Assembly (NCBI GenBank): GCA_036272595.1
Contig: DATAYM010000014.1
Span: 17,064-81,063 of the forward strand
Length of the DNA: 64,000 nucleotides
From: Poindextera sp036272595
GTDB taxonomy: Bacteria > Pseudomonadota > Alphaproteobacteria > Caulobacterales > Caulobacteraceae
Reading direction: 5' to 3'
The notes under the pieces: model-generated
Database searches by the model: none
What the model was told of the DNA's origin: nothing
The model's input: the letters and a program-made list of their open reading frames with translations, nothing else
Position numbers and translations under genes: made by a program
Shown: positions 25,545-33,700 of the stretch, piece after piece
How positions within the stretch are numbered: the first letter of the stretch is position 1
Layout: every line of letters starts with the position of its first letter

Positions 25545-27428
25545 TCAGTCGTCGTCGGTGCGCGGCTGTCCGTTGCGGCCGCCGATTTCGTACCGCAGCG
25601 TCGTGGTCAGGACCCGGTCGAACAGGGGCCGCCGGGAGAAGACGATTTCGAGGTTTCGCGGCGTGCGGCCGGATGCAAAGCCGGCGCGCACCTGCGCATA
25701 GATCTGCTCGAGCGCCGCCGCGTCCAGCGCCACCCCCTGCCGGCTCAGATCCCGTTTGGCCCAGCGATACAGGCCGTTGACGAGCCCGTTGAGGTATCGA
25801 TCCGGGTTGGCGTAGTGGCGCGTGCGCAGCTGGTCGTCGTGCGCGATACAGGACATCAGCGTTCCGTCGAAGCAGGCGGCTCGGCGCCCAAGGGCCTCCA
25901 GACGATCGATCAGTTCACGGTCTTCGGCGCCCCAGCCCTGAAGGACCTCGTCATAGCCGCCGAGCTCGTCGAAATCGCCGCGACGCAGGAAGATCGTGCC
26001 GACAAGGTCGTAGGGCAGAGGATCGGCCACCAGGAAAACGTCCGGCTCCGGCCGGCTGTAGGGTCCCGCGTAGAGGTCCGGGGAGACGCGGACATCGGCG
26101 TCGATGAAGAGCAGCCAGGCGCCGGTCGCCGTCTCGGCGCCGCGGTTGCGCGCTGCGGAGATGTTGAGGATCGGCTGGTTTTCGATCCGCCGCACCTTCG
26201 CGGCCGGGAACTGGGCCGCCACCCAGTCGCCGCATCGATCGGGGCAGTCGTAGTCGACCACCACCACCTCGTGCAGCGGCAGCGCCATCAGGTGCGGCAG
26301 GGTCTCTTTCAGATGCGCCAGCCGGCCCTTGCAGACCACGACGGCGCTCACCTCCCCGGGCGGCGGCAGGCTGGCCGTGGGCCTGCCGGGCAGGGCCTTC
26401 GATCGGCCGGCCTGGGTTCGCCCCGTCTCGCCGTGCCCCCCCTCGCCATACATCGCCTCGCCCTGCATCAGGCCCGCCATTTCCAGCGATTCCGGTCCTG
26501 AGAAGGTGCGGCTCTCGGGGCCGACCAGCGGCTCGGCGCCGAGCAGGCGCGTGGCCAGGTCGAGAAACCGATAGTGCGCCGATCCCTTGGTGTACTGGCC
26601 TTCCTCGAGCGCCGTCCGGATCTTGGCGTCCAGGTCGGGATAGAATTTGAAGTGCGCCAGCGCGCCGGTCAGCGATGTCGAAGGCGCGAGGTTGAGCTCG
26701 TGGTCGCCGTTTCGGACGACGCCGACGCCGTTCTTGAGCAGCGGCGCCTTCCACGGAATCGGCACGCCCAGATCGTCGAAGTCGCCATAGATCTCGTCGA
26801 ATTGCGCCCTGTGCCGGTCCCTGAGCATCCGGTGCAGCCGATGTCGAATCCCGGCGGGGAACCGGGTCGGTCCATGTTCGCCCGTCCATTCGTAGTAGGG
26901 GCCGACGTCGAACATCGGGCTGCCCTCGAACGGACTGAGGTGCCGCGGATAGTTCCTGTGGTTGAGGGTCGGACCATAGAAGTCGACCATCGGCGCGGAC
27001 AGGTAGGGCTGACCGATCGCGTCCAGGCGCCGGGTCAACTGCTTCAGATCGGCAAAGCCGGGCGGCAGGACCAGAAACTCATCGGCGTCCACGGTCAGAA
27101 CCCAGCGGTCCGGAAAGGCCCAGGGGGGAACGCTCTCCTTCAGGGCGGCCGGCAGCCGGCGCGGTTGGTCGTAGGCCCCTAAGCCGAAGGTGTCGCCGTA
27201 GGCGTTGGCGGAAGCCAGAATGCTGCAGTCGGCCTGGGCATGCAGAAAGGCCTCGGTGATGCTGTCCGAGCGATCGTCGTAGATGAGGAAATCTTCGATG
27301 CCGAGGGCGCGGTAGTGGGCGAAGAAATATGGGAGAAAATAGTCCTCATTCCGGACCATCGCGAAAAGGGCGAGACCGGTCGTGGGCGCCGCCTTCTTGA
27401 CGACCTGGAGCTCAAGCGCGTGCGGCAT
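25545..27428 (-). CDS. Two-domain glycosyltransferase (GT92/GT2_4-like plus GT2)
   Basis: A 627-residue protein with two glycosyltransferase domains. The first (about residues 15-260) begins TGLALFAMVRNEDYFLPYFF and has the metal motif TVDADEFLVLP near residue 118, as in the Glyco_tranf_2_4/GT92-like families. The second (about residues 365-600) has SAVVVCKGRLAHLKETLPHL, the metal motif LFIDADVRVSPDL and a C-terminal GGYDEVLQGWGAEDRELIDR segment typical of chondroitin-polymerase and galactosyltransferase-like GT2 enzymes. A low-complexity linker joins them. No membrane helix is visible. The combination suggests addition of two successive sugars to a surface polysaccharide. No other polysaccharide genes flank it, so acceptor and sugar are unknown. 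Confidence 0.82.
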   Translation of the reverse strand: MPHALELQVVKKAAPTTGLALFAMVRNEDYFLPYFFAHYRALGIEDFLIYDDRSDSITEAFLHAQADCSILASANAYGDTFGLGAYDQPRRLPAALKESVPPWAFPDRWVLTVDADEFLVLPPGFADLKQLTRRLDAIGQPYLSAPMVDFYGPTLNHRNYPRHLSPFEGSPMFDVGPYYEWTGEHGPTRFPAGIRHRLHRMLRDRHRAQFDEIYGDFDDLGVPIPWKAPLLKNGVGVVRNGDHELNLAPSTSLTGALAHFKFYPDLDAKIRTALEEGQYTKGSAHYRFLDLATRLLGAEPLVGPESRTFSGPESLEMAGLMQGEAMYGEGGHGETGRTQAGRSKALPGRPTASLPPPGEVSAVVVCKGRLAHLKETLPHLMALPLHEVVVVDYDCPDRCGDWVAAQFPAAKVRRIENQPILNISAARNRGAETATGAWLLFIDADVRVSPDLYAGPYSRPEPDVFLVADPLPYDLVGTIFLRRGDFDELGGYDEVLQGWGAEDRELIDRLEALGRRAACFDGTLMSCIAHDDQLRTRHYANPDRYLNGLVNGLYRWAKRDLSRQGVALDAAALEQIYAQVRAGFASGRTPRNLEIVFSRRPLFDRVLTTTLRYEIGGRNGQPRTDDD

Positions 27429-27573
27429 CGACGGGTTTGGTTTCGCGGGACGGCGAGTGCGGCATAGCCAAAAGCCCGTGCACGGGAAGACGCCCAGTCT
27501 CGGCGGCGCGCCCGCCGCACGTCAAGTCAGGCTGGACCTGACGCTTGGTTCGATCGCGGGGGCGGCGCCGGCG

Positions 27574-28494
27574 TCAGCCCGCCCGGTCAAGGCAGGCGAG
27601 GAGGAAGCGGGACATGTGGGCGAAGGCCTCGTCGGTCTCCGGCGCCTCGATATAGGCCCAGAAGGCGTGGGGCAGGCGCTCGAAGACAATCAGTTCGGCC
27701 TCACGGCCGGCGGCGAGCAGGGCGCGGTGGAACATGGCCGAATGGCTGAGCAGCGGGTCGCGGGTGCTGGAGAGGACCAGGGTCGGCGGATAGTCGCCGA
27801 GGTCGCCGAAGATCGGCGACAGCGCCGGCAGCCGCCGCGGCGTATCGCCGGCGTAGGGCGCGAGCACCTCGACCAGCGAACCGCCGGCGACGCGCGGACT
27901 ATAGGTCTCGCTGTCGCCGTCGCGCGCCATGTCCGCCGAGCCGGAGAAGAAGCCGAGGGCCGCGGGCATGGCCAGGCCGGCGTCCCGGACGCGCTGCAGC
28001 AGCTGCGCCGACAAGACCGCGCCGGCGGAGGTCCCATAGAGGCCGATCCGGCTGGCCGGCCGCTCCCGCAGCAGGGCGGCATAGACGGCCAGGGCGTCGT
28101 CGACGGCGGCGGGGAACGGGTGTTCCGGCGCGAGCCGATAGAGGGCGGAGACCACCGGCAGGCCGGTCGCGGCGGCCAGGGCGATGTTTTCGGTCATCGA
28201 GCCGGAATCGACCACGAAACCGCCGCCGTGGAGGTTGAACAGCACCGCGCCATCGGCCGGCGGCGCGCCGCCCGGCGGCGTGAAGGTCCGCACCGGAACG
28301 CCGGCGATCTCGTCCTGGCGGGTGGTGACGCCGAAACGCCGCAGCTGGGCCTCGCCCTGTTGGACCTGCACCCCGTCGGCGAACGCCCGGGTCTGCTCCA
28401 GGCTCGGCGCCTCGGTCGGCGGGGCGCCGGCCTGCAGCGCCGCCATGGCCGCGATGGCCTCGGCGCTGACCGTGTCGGGCGTGCTGGGCTGCAT
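27574..28494 (-). CDS. Alpha/beta-hydrolase, HSL-family esterase
   Basis: A 306-residue esterase of the hormone-sensitive-lipase group. The oxyanion motif HGGGFVVDSGSM lies near residue 89 and the nucleophile elbow GTSAGAVLSAQ near residue 157. The acid is in SSTRDPLLSH (about residue 252) and the histidine in RLPHAFWAY (about residue 282). Likely substrates are short acyl esters. A GGGGACC ribosome site lies just before the ATG. A remnant of another hydrolase (28504-28584) lies directly upstream in the same direction, suggesting that there were once tandem hydrolase genes. Confidence 0.88.
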   Translation of the reverse strand: MQPSTPDTVSAEAIAAMAALQAGAPPTEAPSLEQTRAFADGVQVQQGEAQLRRFGVTTRQDEIAGVPVRTFTPPGGAPPADGAVLFNLHGGGFVVDSGSMTENIALAAATGLPVVSALYRLAPEHPFPAAVDDALAVYAALLRERPASRIGLYGTSAGAVLSAQLLQRVRDAGLAMPAALGFFSGSADMARDGDSETYSPRVAGGSLVEVLAPYAGDTPRRLPALSPIFGDLGDYPPTLVLSSTRDPLLSHSAMFHRALLAAGREAELIVFERLPHAFWAYIEAPETDEAFAHMSRFLLACLDRAG

Positions 28495-28503
28495 GGAGGT
28501 CCC

Positions 28504-28584
28504 CTACTGCTGCGCCTCCGGCAGGTCCGGAATGATGTGGAAGCCGTGCCAGAGGCCGCCGAAGATGTACAGCCGGCTCTCCAC
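28504..28584 (-). pseudogene. Remnant of an alpha/beta-hydrolase C-terminus
   Basis: A 26-codon stretch bounded by an in-frame stop (28585-28587) reads LYIFGGLWHGFHIIPDLPEA before its own TAG. This closely resembles the histidine-containing C-terminal motif of HSL-family hydrolases (WHGFxxxPDLPE), but nothing upstream continues the fold: a few bases further the sequence belongs to the end of the histidine-kinase gene. I read it as the leftover 3' end of a deleted hydrolase gene next to the intact paralogue. Confidence 0.45.
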
Positions 28585-28659
28585 CTACGCCCGGGCGGCC
28601 CGCGCATGTTCGACGTGCGGCTGCGCTACCAGTTCACCGGCGAGCTCGGGGAGCGCCGC

Positions 28660-30228
28660 CTAGCTGGAAATCACCGCTTCCGCGGACGCCGCCGGCTTGC
28701 GCTCCAGCACCTGCCGCAGCTTCCGCGCCAGCTCTTCGCGCGTGTAGGGCTTGGACAACAGGTCCACCCCCTCGTCCAGCCGCCCGCCATGGACGATGGC
28801 GTCGTCGGTGTAGCCGGACGTGAACAACACCGGCAGGCCGGGCGAACGCTGCTGCGCCAGGCGCGCCAGGTCCCGGCTCGCGAGGACGCCGGGCATCACC
28901 ACGTCGGTGAACAGAAGGTCGATCGCCGCGCCGCTGTCCAGGATCGCCAAGGCGGCGTCGGCGTCGCGCGCCTTCAACACCCGGTAGCCAAGCTCGCTCA
29001 GCAAGTCGGCGGTGGTGGCGCGCACGTCGTCGTCGTCTTCCACCACAAGCACCACCTCGCTGCCGCCGGTGGCGACGCCCGTGGCCACGTCGACGGAATC
29101 CTCGGTCTTCTCGCGCGAGCGGGGCAGGTAGATGCGGACCGTGGCGCCCTGCCCGGCCTCGCTGTAGATCTTGACGTGGCCGCCGGACTGCTTGACGAAG
29201 CCGTGCACCATCGAGAGGCCAAGGCCGGTGCCTTCGCCCTCGCGCTTGGTGGTGAAGAACGGGTCGAACACCCGCTCGATCAGGTCTGGCGCCATCCCGC
29301 ATCCGGTGTCGCTGACCGCCAGCATGACGTACTGGCCCGGCGTCACCCCCAGGTGCTGGGCGCAGTAGGCGTCGTCCAGTCGCGCATTTCCCGCTTCGAT
29401 GGTGAGCTTGCCGCGGCCCTGCATCGCATCGCGCGCGTTCACCGCCAGGTTCAGGATCGCCGTCTCCACCTGCACCGGATCGACGTCGGTGTTCCATAGC
29501 CCGCCGGCGATCACCGTCTCGATCTCCACCGCCTCGCCCAAGGCCCGCCGCAGCATGTCGTCGACGCCGCGGAGCAGGCGGCCGAGGTTGGTGACCCGCG
29601 GGGCCAGGGGTTGGCGACGGGCGTAGGCGAGCAGCTGGCTGGCCAGCTTGGAGCCTCGCCCGACGGCTTCCAACGCGTTCTGCAGCCGCCGCTGCGCCCG
29701 CTCGTCGCGCGGGATGTCCTTCTCCAGGAGCTGGAGATTGCCGCCGATCACCTGCAGCAGGTTGTTGAAGTCATGGGCGACGCCGCCGGTCAGCTTGCCG
29801 ATGGCGTCCATCTTCTGCGCCTGCCGCAGCTGGGCTTCCATCGCGTTGAAGTCCGAGACGTCGATGCAGCTGCCGAAGTAGCCGGCGAACGCGCCGTTGC
29901 GGTGGAAGGGCGCGCCGTTGTCCAGGATTTCCCGGTAAACCCCGTCGCGCCGCTTCAGCCGATAGCTCATGGTGAAGGGCCGGCGGGCGTCGAATGAGGA
30001 CCGATAGATTTCGAGGCACCGGTCGAAGTCCTCGCCATGGACATTCTCGGCCCAGCCGTTGCCGATCTCCTGCTCCAGGCCCCTGCCGACGAAGTCGAGC
30101 CACGGCTTGTTGAACCAATCGCAGAGGGCGTCCGGGCCCGAGCGCCAGATCATCACCGGCGCGAAATCGGCCAGCTCCTTGAAGAAACGCTCGCCAAGGT
30201 CATGGGAGGGGTGGTCGCTCTGTGACAC
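28660..30228 (-). CDS. PAS-containing hybrid histidine kinase with C-terminal receiver
   Basis: A 522-residue soluble sensor kinase with no membrane helix. Order: a PAS/PAC domain (about residues 15-130; ADFAPVMIWRSGPDALCDWF, then a YRLKRRDGVYREIL PAC motif), a HisKA-type dimerisation domain with H152 in GGVAHDFNNLLQVIGG, a HATPase domain (N-box NLAVNARDAM, G-boxes DTGCGMAP and GEGTGLGLSMV), and a receiver domain (VVLVVEDDDDVRATTADLL, aspartate in LLFTDVVMPG, lysine in LLSKPYT). The HDFNNLL H-box is typical of alphaproteobacterial cytosolic kinases of the LovK/blue-light-like and PAS-hybrid class. No partner regulator is adjacent. The PAS cysteine at DALCDWFNKP is not in a LOV consensus, so light sensing is not claimed. 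Confidence 0.9.
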   Translation of the reverse strand: MSQSDHPSHDLGERFFKELADFAPVMIWRSGPDALCDWFNKPWLDFVGRGLEQEIGNGWAENVHGEDFDRCLEIYRSSFDARRPFTMSYRLKRRDGVYREILDNGAPFHRNGAFAGYFGSCIDVSDFNAMEAQLRQAQKMDAIGKLTGGVAHDFNNLLQVIGGNLQLLEKDIPRDERAQRRLQNALEAVGRGSKLASQLLAYARRQPLAPRVTNLGRLLRGVDDMLRRALGEAVEIETVIAGGLWNTDVDPVQVETAILNLAVNARDAMQGRGKLTIEAGNARLDDAYCAQHLGVTPGQYVMLAVSDTGCGMAPDLIERVFDPFFTTKREGEGTGLGLSMVHGFVKQSGGHVKIYSEAGQGATVRIYLPRSREKTEDSVDVATGVATGGSEVVLVVEDDDDVRATTADLLSELGYRVLKARDADAALAILDSGAAIDLLFTDVVMPGVLASRDLARLAQQRSPGLPVLFTSGYTDDAIVHGGRLDEGVDLLSKPYTREELARKLRQVLERKPAASAEAVISS

Positions 30229-30369
30229 GGGGTTCCTTTCGGGGGGCCCGGCAGTTTCGAGATATCACGGGTTTTTAAGCCCGAACACCGAGGGAACGCC
30301 AGATTGTAACGGCTCTGCGCCGCCTCTGAACGCGCGGTTGAACGGAGAGGTCCGAAAAGCCGCCGGCGC

Positions 30370-31263
30370 TCAGGCCAGCCTGATCTCCTCCAGCCGCTCG
30401 GCCAGGTAGGCGCGGGCGGTGATCGGCTCGGGGTAGCGGTCGGGCGAAGCCGCGTCGATGCAGCCCGGCAGGGTTTCGATCAGGTAGTCGGGCGCGAAGT
30501 GCAGGAAGAAAGGCATCGAATAGCGCGCCGCGCCGCTGCGCTCCGGCGTCGGGTTGACCACCCGGTGGGTGGTGGACGGCAGGCGGTGGTTGGTCAGCCG
30601 CTGCAGCATGTCGCCGATATTGACCACCAGCGAGCCGGGCGCCGGATTGACCGCCAGCCAGCGGCCGTCGCGGTCGAGCAGCTCAAGACCGGCCTCCTCG
30701 GCGCCGAGCAGGAGGGTGATGGCGTTGATGTCCTCGTGCGCGCCGGCGCGGAGGGCCGGGCCGGCGCCGGCGGTCGGCGGATAGTGCAGCAGGCGCAGGA
30801 TCGACTCGCCGTCGGCCACCGCGGCGGCGAAATGCCCGCGCGGCAGGCCGAGGTGGCGGGCGATGGCCTCGAGCAGGCGCTGGCCCAGCCGGTCGAAGGC
30901 GGCGTAGAGGCCGCCGATGCGGGCCTGGAAACCGGCGATCTCGTCCGGCCAGACGTTGCCGGCGCGGCCGACGTGCCAGAATTCCTTCAGGTCGGCGTGC
31001 TCGGCGCCCTTGGCGGTCTCGACCGCGAACGGGGTGTAGCCGCGCTGGCCGGCGCCGCCGGCGATCCGGTAGCGCCGCTTGGCGGCCTCGGGCAGGGCGA
31101 AGAAGGCCTTGGCGTCGTCCAGCGCCGCCGCGACCATGGCGGGCGCGAGCCCATGGTCGGCGACCACGGCGAAGCCGTAGCGCTCGAACGAGCCGCCGAG
31201 CGCCTCGGCGAACCCGTCGAAACCCTGCTCGTAGAGGCGAAAGGAAACCGGCTGGATGGCCAA
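30370..31263 (-). CDS. 2-oxoglutarate/Fe(II) oxygenase, isopenicillin N synthase family
   Basis: A 297-residue non-haem iron oxygenase. The N-terminal DIOX_N-like region (FERYGFAVVADHGL) precedes a double-stranded beta-helix with the iron triad H176-x-D178 (AHEDINAITLLLG) and H233 (STTHRVVNP), and the 2-oxoglutarate arginine in RYSMPFFLHF. Bacterial members of this family act in small-molecule or ethylene-like metabolism, and the substrate cannot be told from sequence. It stands alone on the minus strand, with a small ORF and repeat-rich gap upstream. Confidence 0.88.
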   Translation of the reverse strand: MAIQPVSFRLYEQGFDGFAEALGGSFERYGFAVVADHGLAPAMVAAALDDAKAFFALPEAAKRRYRIAGGAGQRGYTPFAVETAKGAEHADLKEFWHVGRAGNVWPDEIAGFQARIGGLYAAFDRLGQRLLEAIARHLGLPRGHFAAAVADGESILRLLHYPPTAGAGPALRAGAHEDINAITLLLGAEEAGLELLDRDGRWLAVNPAPGSLVVNIGDMLQRLTNHRLPSTTHRVVNPTPERSGAARYSMPFFLHFAPDYLIETLPGCIDAASPDRYPEPITARAYLAERLEEIRLA

Positions 31264-31310
31264 GACGAACCCGCGCGAACGATCGTCAGCCGATCATGCG
31301 CGATTCGCCG

Positions 31311-31362
31311 CCAGAAAACGCTCCGGGAAAACGCTTGCGGGAAAAAGCCTCGGGGGAAAACG
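31311..31362. repeat. Four short direct repeats, consensus CGGGAAAACG
   Basis: CCAGAAAACG (31311), CGGGAAAACG (31324), CGGGAAAAAG (31338) and GGGGAAAACG (31353) are spaced 13-15 bp apart in the gap between the oxygenase start and the small-ORF stop. Such a regular array of half-sites could be a regulator-binding cluster upstream of the oxygenase gene, but could also be chance low-complexity sequence. Confidence 0.4.
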
Positions 31363-31368
31363 CGCCGC

Positions 31369-31551
31369 CTACAGCGCCCGCACGCGCCTCAGGGTCTCGG
31401 CGCATTCCAGCTGCGCGCGGCGTTCGGCGATTTCCTGATAGAAGGCGGCATTCTCCGCTTCGACGCCCCAGGTCTCCGCCAGAGGCGAGTCATGGGCGGC
31501 GAACCGCGCGTTTGAATCGGGGACTTGGTCGAAGTCGATCGGATGATCCAT
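31369..31551 (-). CDS. Small hypothetical protein (60 residues)
   Basis: A 60-residue acidic/helical protein, beginning MDHPIDFDQVPDSNARFAAH and ending in a charged helix (AERRAQLECAETLRRVRAL). No family is recognised and no membrane helix is present. Support comes from a very good ribosome site (AAGGAG, ten bases before the ATG) and an AT-rich, promoter-like sequence upstream in an otherwise GC-rich region. It runs in the same direction as the oxygenase gene 105 bases downstream and may be cotranscribed with it. Confidence 0.55.
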   Translation of the reverse strand: MDHPIDFDQVPDSNARFAAHDSPLAETWGVEAENAAFYQEIAERRAQLECAETLRRVRAL

Positions 31552-31886
31552 CGCCTATAGTCTCCTTACTCACATGCTTAACGGAGTATTAGCAATTTTA
31601 GCTTGGCTCGCATTCTAACTCCGAACAACACCGTTCTCGCCAAATGGAGCCCGCCTCACGAAGACTTGACCGCGGGCTTGCGGGCGGAACGGCGCCGCGT
31701 TTCGGGGCGAAACGCCGCATGCGGCGGCCCGGGTGATCAACAATCAGATTGCATATTGGCTATCGCTTCACGACGGCGTTACCATGGGTGATGGACGCCG
31801 CGTCGGGGCGCTGTGGTCCGTCGTTCCGCGATGCGAGCGCCGGTCCGCCGATCCACGGGAGTAGAGCGTCGCCAGAGGAAGCCGCT
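31552..31886. other. Divergent intergenic region before korC
   Basis: A 335-bp non-coding stretch between the small ORF (minus) and korC (plus). Its left 90 bases are notably AT-rich (for example TTAACGGAGTATTAGCAATTTTAGC), which is where promoters for both directions are most likely. No palindrome or clear -35/-10 pair convinced me. The open frame in phase with korC begins at 31749, but that part lacks family similarity and a ribosome site. Confidence 0.4.
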
Positions 31887-33689
31887 TTGCAGCGTACCAT
31901 TACCGAGGGGCCCGACTACTTCCACAAGGTGGTAGACTGCCAATGGGCCTGTCCGGCGCATACGCCGGTGCCGGAATACATCCGGCTGATCGCCGAGGGC
32001 CGGTACTCCGACGCCTACATGATCAACTGGAAGTCCAACGTCTTCCCCGGCATCCTGGGGCGGACCTGCGACCGGCCGTGCGAGCCGGCCTGCCGCCGCG
32101 GCCGGGTCGAGGACGAGCCGGTGGCCATCTGCCGGCTGAAGCGGGTCGCCGCCGATAACAAGGACGACATCACCGCCCGCCTGCCGAGCGCGCCGGCGCG
32201 CAAGAGCGGCAAGCGCGTCGCCTGCATCGGCGCCGGCCCGGCCAGCCTGGCCGTGGCCCGCGACCTCGCGCCTCTGGGCTATGAGGTCACCATCTTCGAC
32301 GCCGACGCCAAGTCCGGCGGCATGATCAGGAGCCAGATCCCGCGCTTCCGCCTGCCGGAATCGGTGATCGACGAGGAGGTGGGCTACATCACCGGCCTCG
32401 GGCTCGAAATGCGCATGGGCGAGCGGATCGACAGCCTGAAGGGCCTCCTGACGCGAGGCTACGACGCCATCTTCGTCGGCTCCGGCGCCCCGCGCGGCCG
32501 CGACCTGGACATTCCGGGCCGCGCCGAGGCCGCCGCCAACATCCATATCGGCATCGACTGGCTGTCCTCGGTCTCGTTCGGCCACATCGAGTCGATCGGC
32601 AAGCGCGTCATCGTGCTCGGCGGCGGCAACACCGCCATGGACTGCTGCCGCACCTCGCGCCGCCTGGGCGGCGAGGACGTCAAGGTGATCGTCCGCTCCG
32701 GCTTCGAGGAAATGAAGGCGTCTCCCTGGGAGAAGGAGGACGCCATGCACGAGGACATTCCGATCCTCAACTTCCTCACCCCCAAGGCGTTCACCCACCA
32801 GGACGGCCGCCTGACCGGCGTGATGTTCGAGAAGGTGGCGGCCGAATACGACGACAAGGGCCGCCGGCGGCTGGCGCCCACGGGCGAGCCGGACCTCTGG
32901 CTGGAGTGCGACGACGTGCTGGTCGCCGTCGGCCAGGAGAACGCCTTCCCCTGGATCGAGCGCGACATCGGCATCGAGTTCGACGAGTGGGACATGCCCA
33001 GGGTCGACCCGGTGACCATGGGCTCGACCCTGCCCAACGTCTTCTTCGGCGGCGACGCCGCCTTCGGGCCGAAGAACATCATCTGGGCGGTGGCGCACGG
33101 CCACGACGCGGCCATCTCCATCGACCGGGTCTGCAACGGCGGCGACGTGCGCGAGCGGATGGCGCCGGGGATCACCCTGGTCAGCCAGAAGATGGGCATC
33201 CACGAGTGGAGCTACGACAACGACATCGTCAACGACCCGCGCTACCGCGTCCCGCTGCGCGACAAGGCCGAGGCGCTCGGCAACGTGCGGCTGGAGGTCG
33301 AGCTCGGCTTCGACCAGGCGCTAGGCTATCGCGAGGCCGAACGCTGCCTGAACTGCGACATCGAGACGGTGTTCGCCGAGCCGCTGTGCATCGAATGCGA
33401 CGCCTGCGTCGACATCTGCCCGATGGACTGCATCACCTTCACCGAAAACGGCGACGAGGCGGATCTGCGCCGGCGTCTTAACGCTCCAGCTTTGAACCTG
33501 GAGCAGGATCTCTATGTATCGGATCAGCTGAAGACCGGTCGGATCATGGTCAAGGACGAGGATGTCTGCCTGCATTGCGGCCTCTGCGCCGAACGGTGCC
33601 CGACCGGCGCCTGGGACATGCAGAAGTTCCTGCTCGACATGACCTATGCGGAAGGACCCGCTCCAACGCCGGCGATCGCGGCGGAATGA
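31887..33689 (+). CDS. korC: FAD/iron-sulphur NAD(P)H-oxidoreductase subunit, KorC-like
   Basis: A 600-residue electron-transfer protein related to the glutamate synthase small subunit. It has an N-terminal iron-sulphur region (C18-x3-C22 in VVDCQWACPAHTP, then GRTCDRPCEPACRRG). FAD- and NAD(P)-binding Rossmann motifs follow (VACIGAGPASLAVARDL; VIVLGGGNTAMDCCRTS). Two C-terminal [4Fe-4S] ferredoxin clusters begin at C501 (CIECDACVDICPMDC) and C561 (CLHCGLCAERCPTGA). The TTG at 31887 is chosen because an AGAGGAAG ribosome site precedes it and the protein then begins directly with the conserved RTITEGPDYFHKV. A longer form from 31749 or 31791 is possible. With korA and korB it should pass electrons between 2-oxoglutarate oxidation and NAD(P), as described for the Azoarcus/Thauera KorABC enzyme. 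Confidence 0.83.
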   Translation: MQRTITEGPDYFHKVVDCQWACPAHTPVPEYIRLIAEGRYSDAYMINWKSNVFPGILGRTCDRPCEPACRRGRVEDEPVAICRLKRVAADNKDDITARLPSAPARKSGKRVACIGAGPASLAVARDLAPLGYEVTIFDADAKSGGMIRSQIPRFRLPESVIDEEVGYITGLGLEMRMGERIDSLKGLLTRGYDAIFVGSGAPRGRDLDIPGRAEAAANIHIGIDWLSSVSFGHIESIGKRVIVLGGGNTAMDCCRTSRRLGGEDVKVIVRSGFEEMKASPWEKEDAMHEDIPILNFLTPKAFTHQDGRLTGVMFEKVAAEYDDKGRRRLAPTGEPDLWLECDDVLVAVGQENAFPWIERDIGIEFDEWDMPRVDPVTMGSTLPNVFFGGDAAFGPKNIIWAVAHGHDAAISIDRVCNGGDVRERMAPGITLVSQKMGIHEWSYDNDIVNDPRYRVPLRDKAEALGNVRLEVELGFDQALGYREAERCLNCDIETVFAEPLCIECDACVDICPMDCITFTENGDEADLRRRLNAPALNLEQDLYVSDQLKTGRIMVKDEDVCLHCGLCAERCPTGAWDMQKFLLDMTYAEGPAPTPAIAAE

Positions 33690-33700
33690 GCGGAGATTAG

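Noticed and set aside
28588..28640. Plus-strand sequence reading PGGPRMFDVRLRYQF, like the end of a TonB-dependent receptor
   Set aside because: No stop follows the terminal Phe, no upstream barrel sequence exists, and it lies opposite the end of the kinase gene; probably coincidence.
30100..30215. Possible LOV photoreceptor in the PAS domain of the 28660-30228 kinase
   Set aside because: The cysteine present is not in the GRNCRFLQ-like flavin-binding consensus, so no light sensing is claimed.
31749..31886. Longer N-terminus for the KorC-like protein
   Set aside because: The extra residues have no family similarity or ribosome site; the TTG at 31887 has a good ribosome site and begins at the conserved part.
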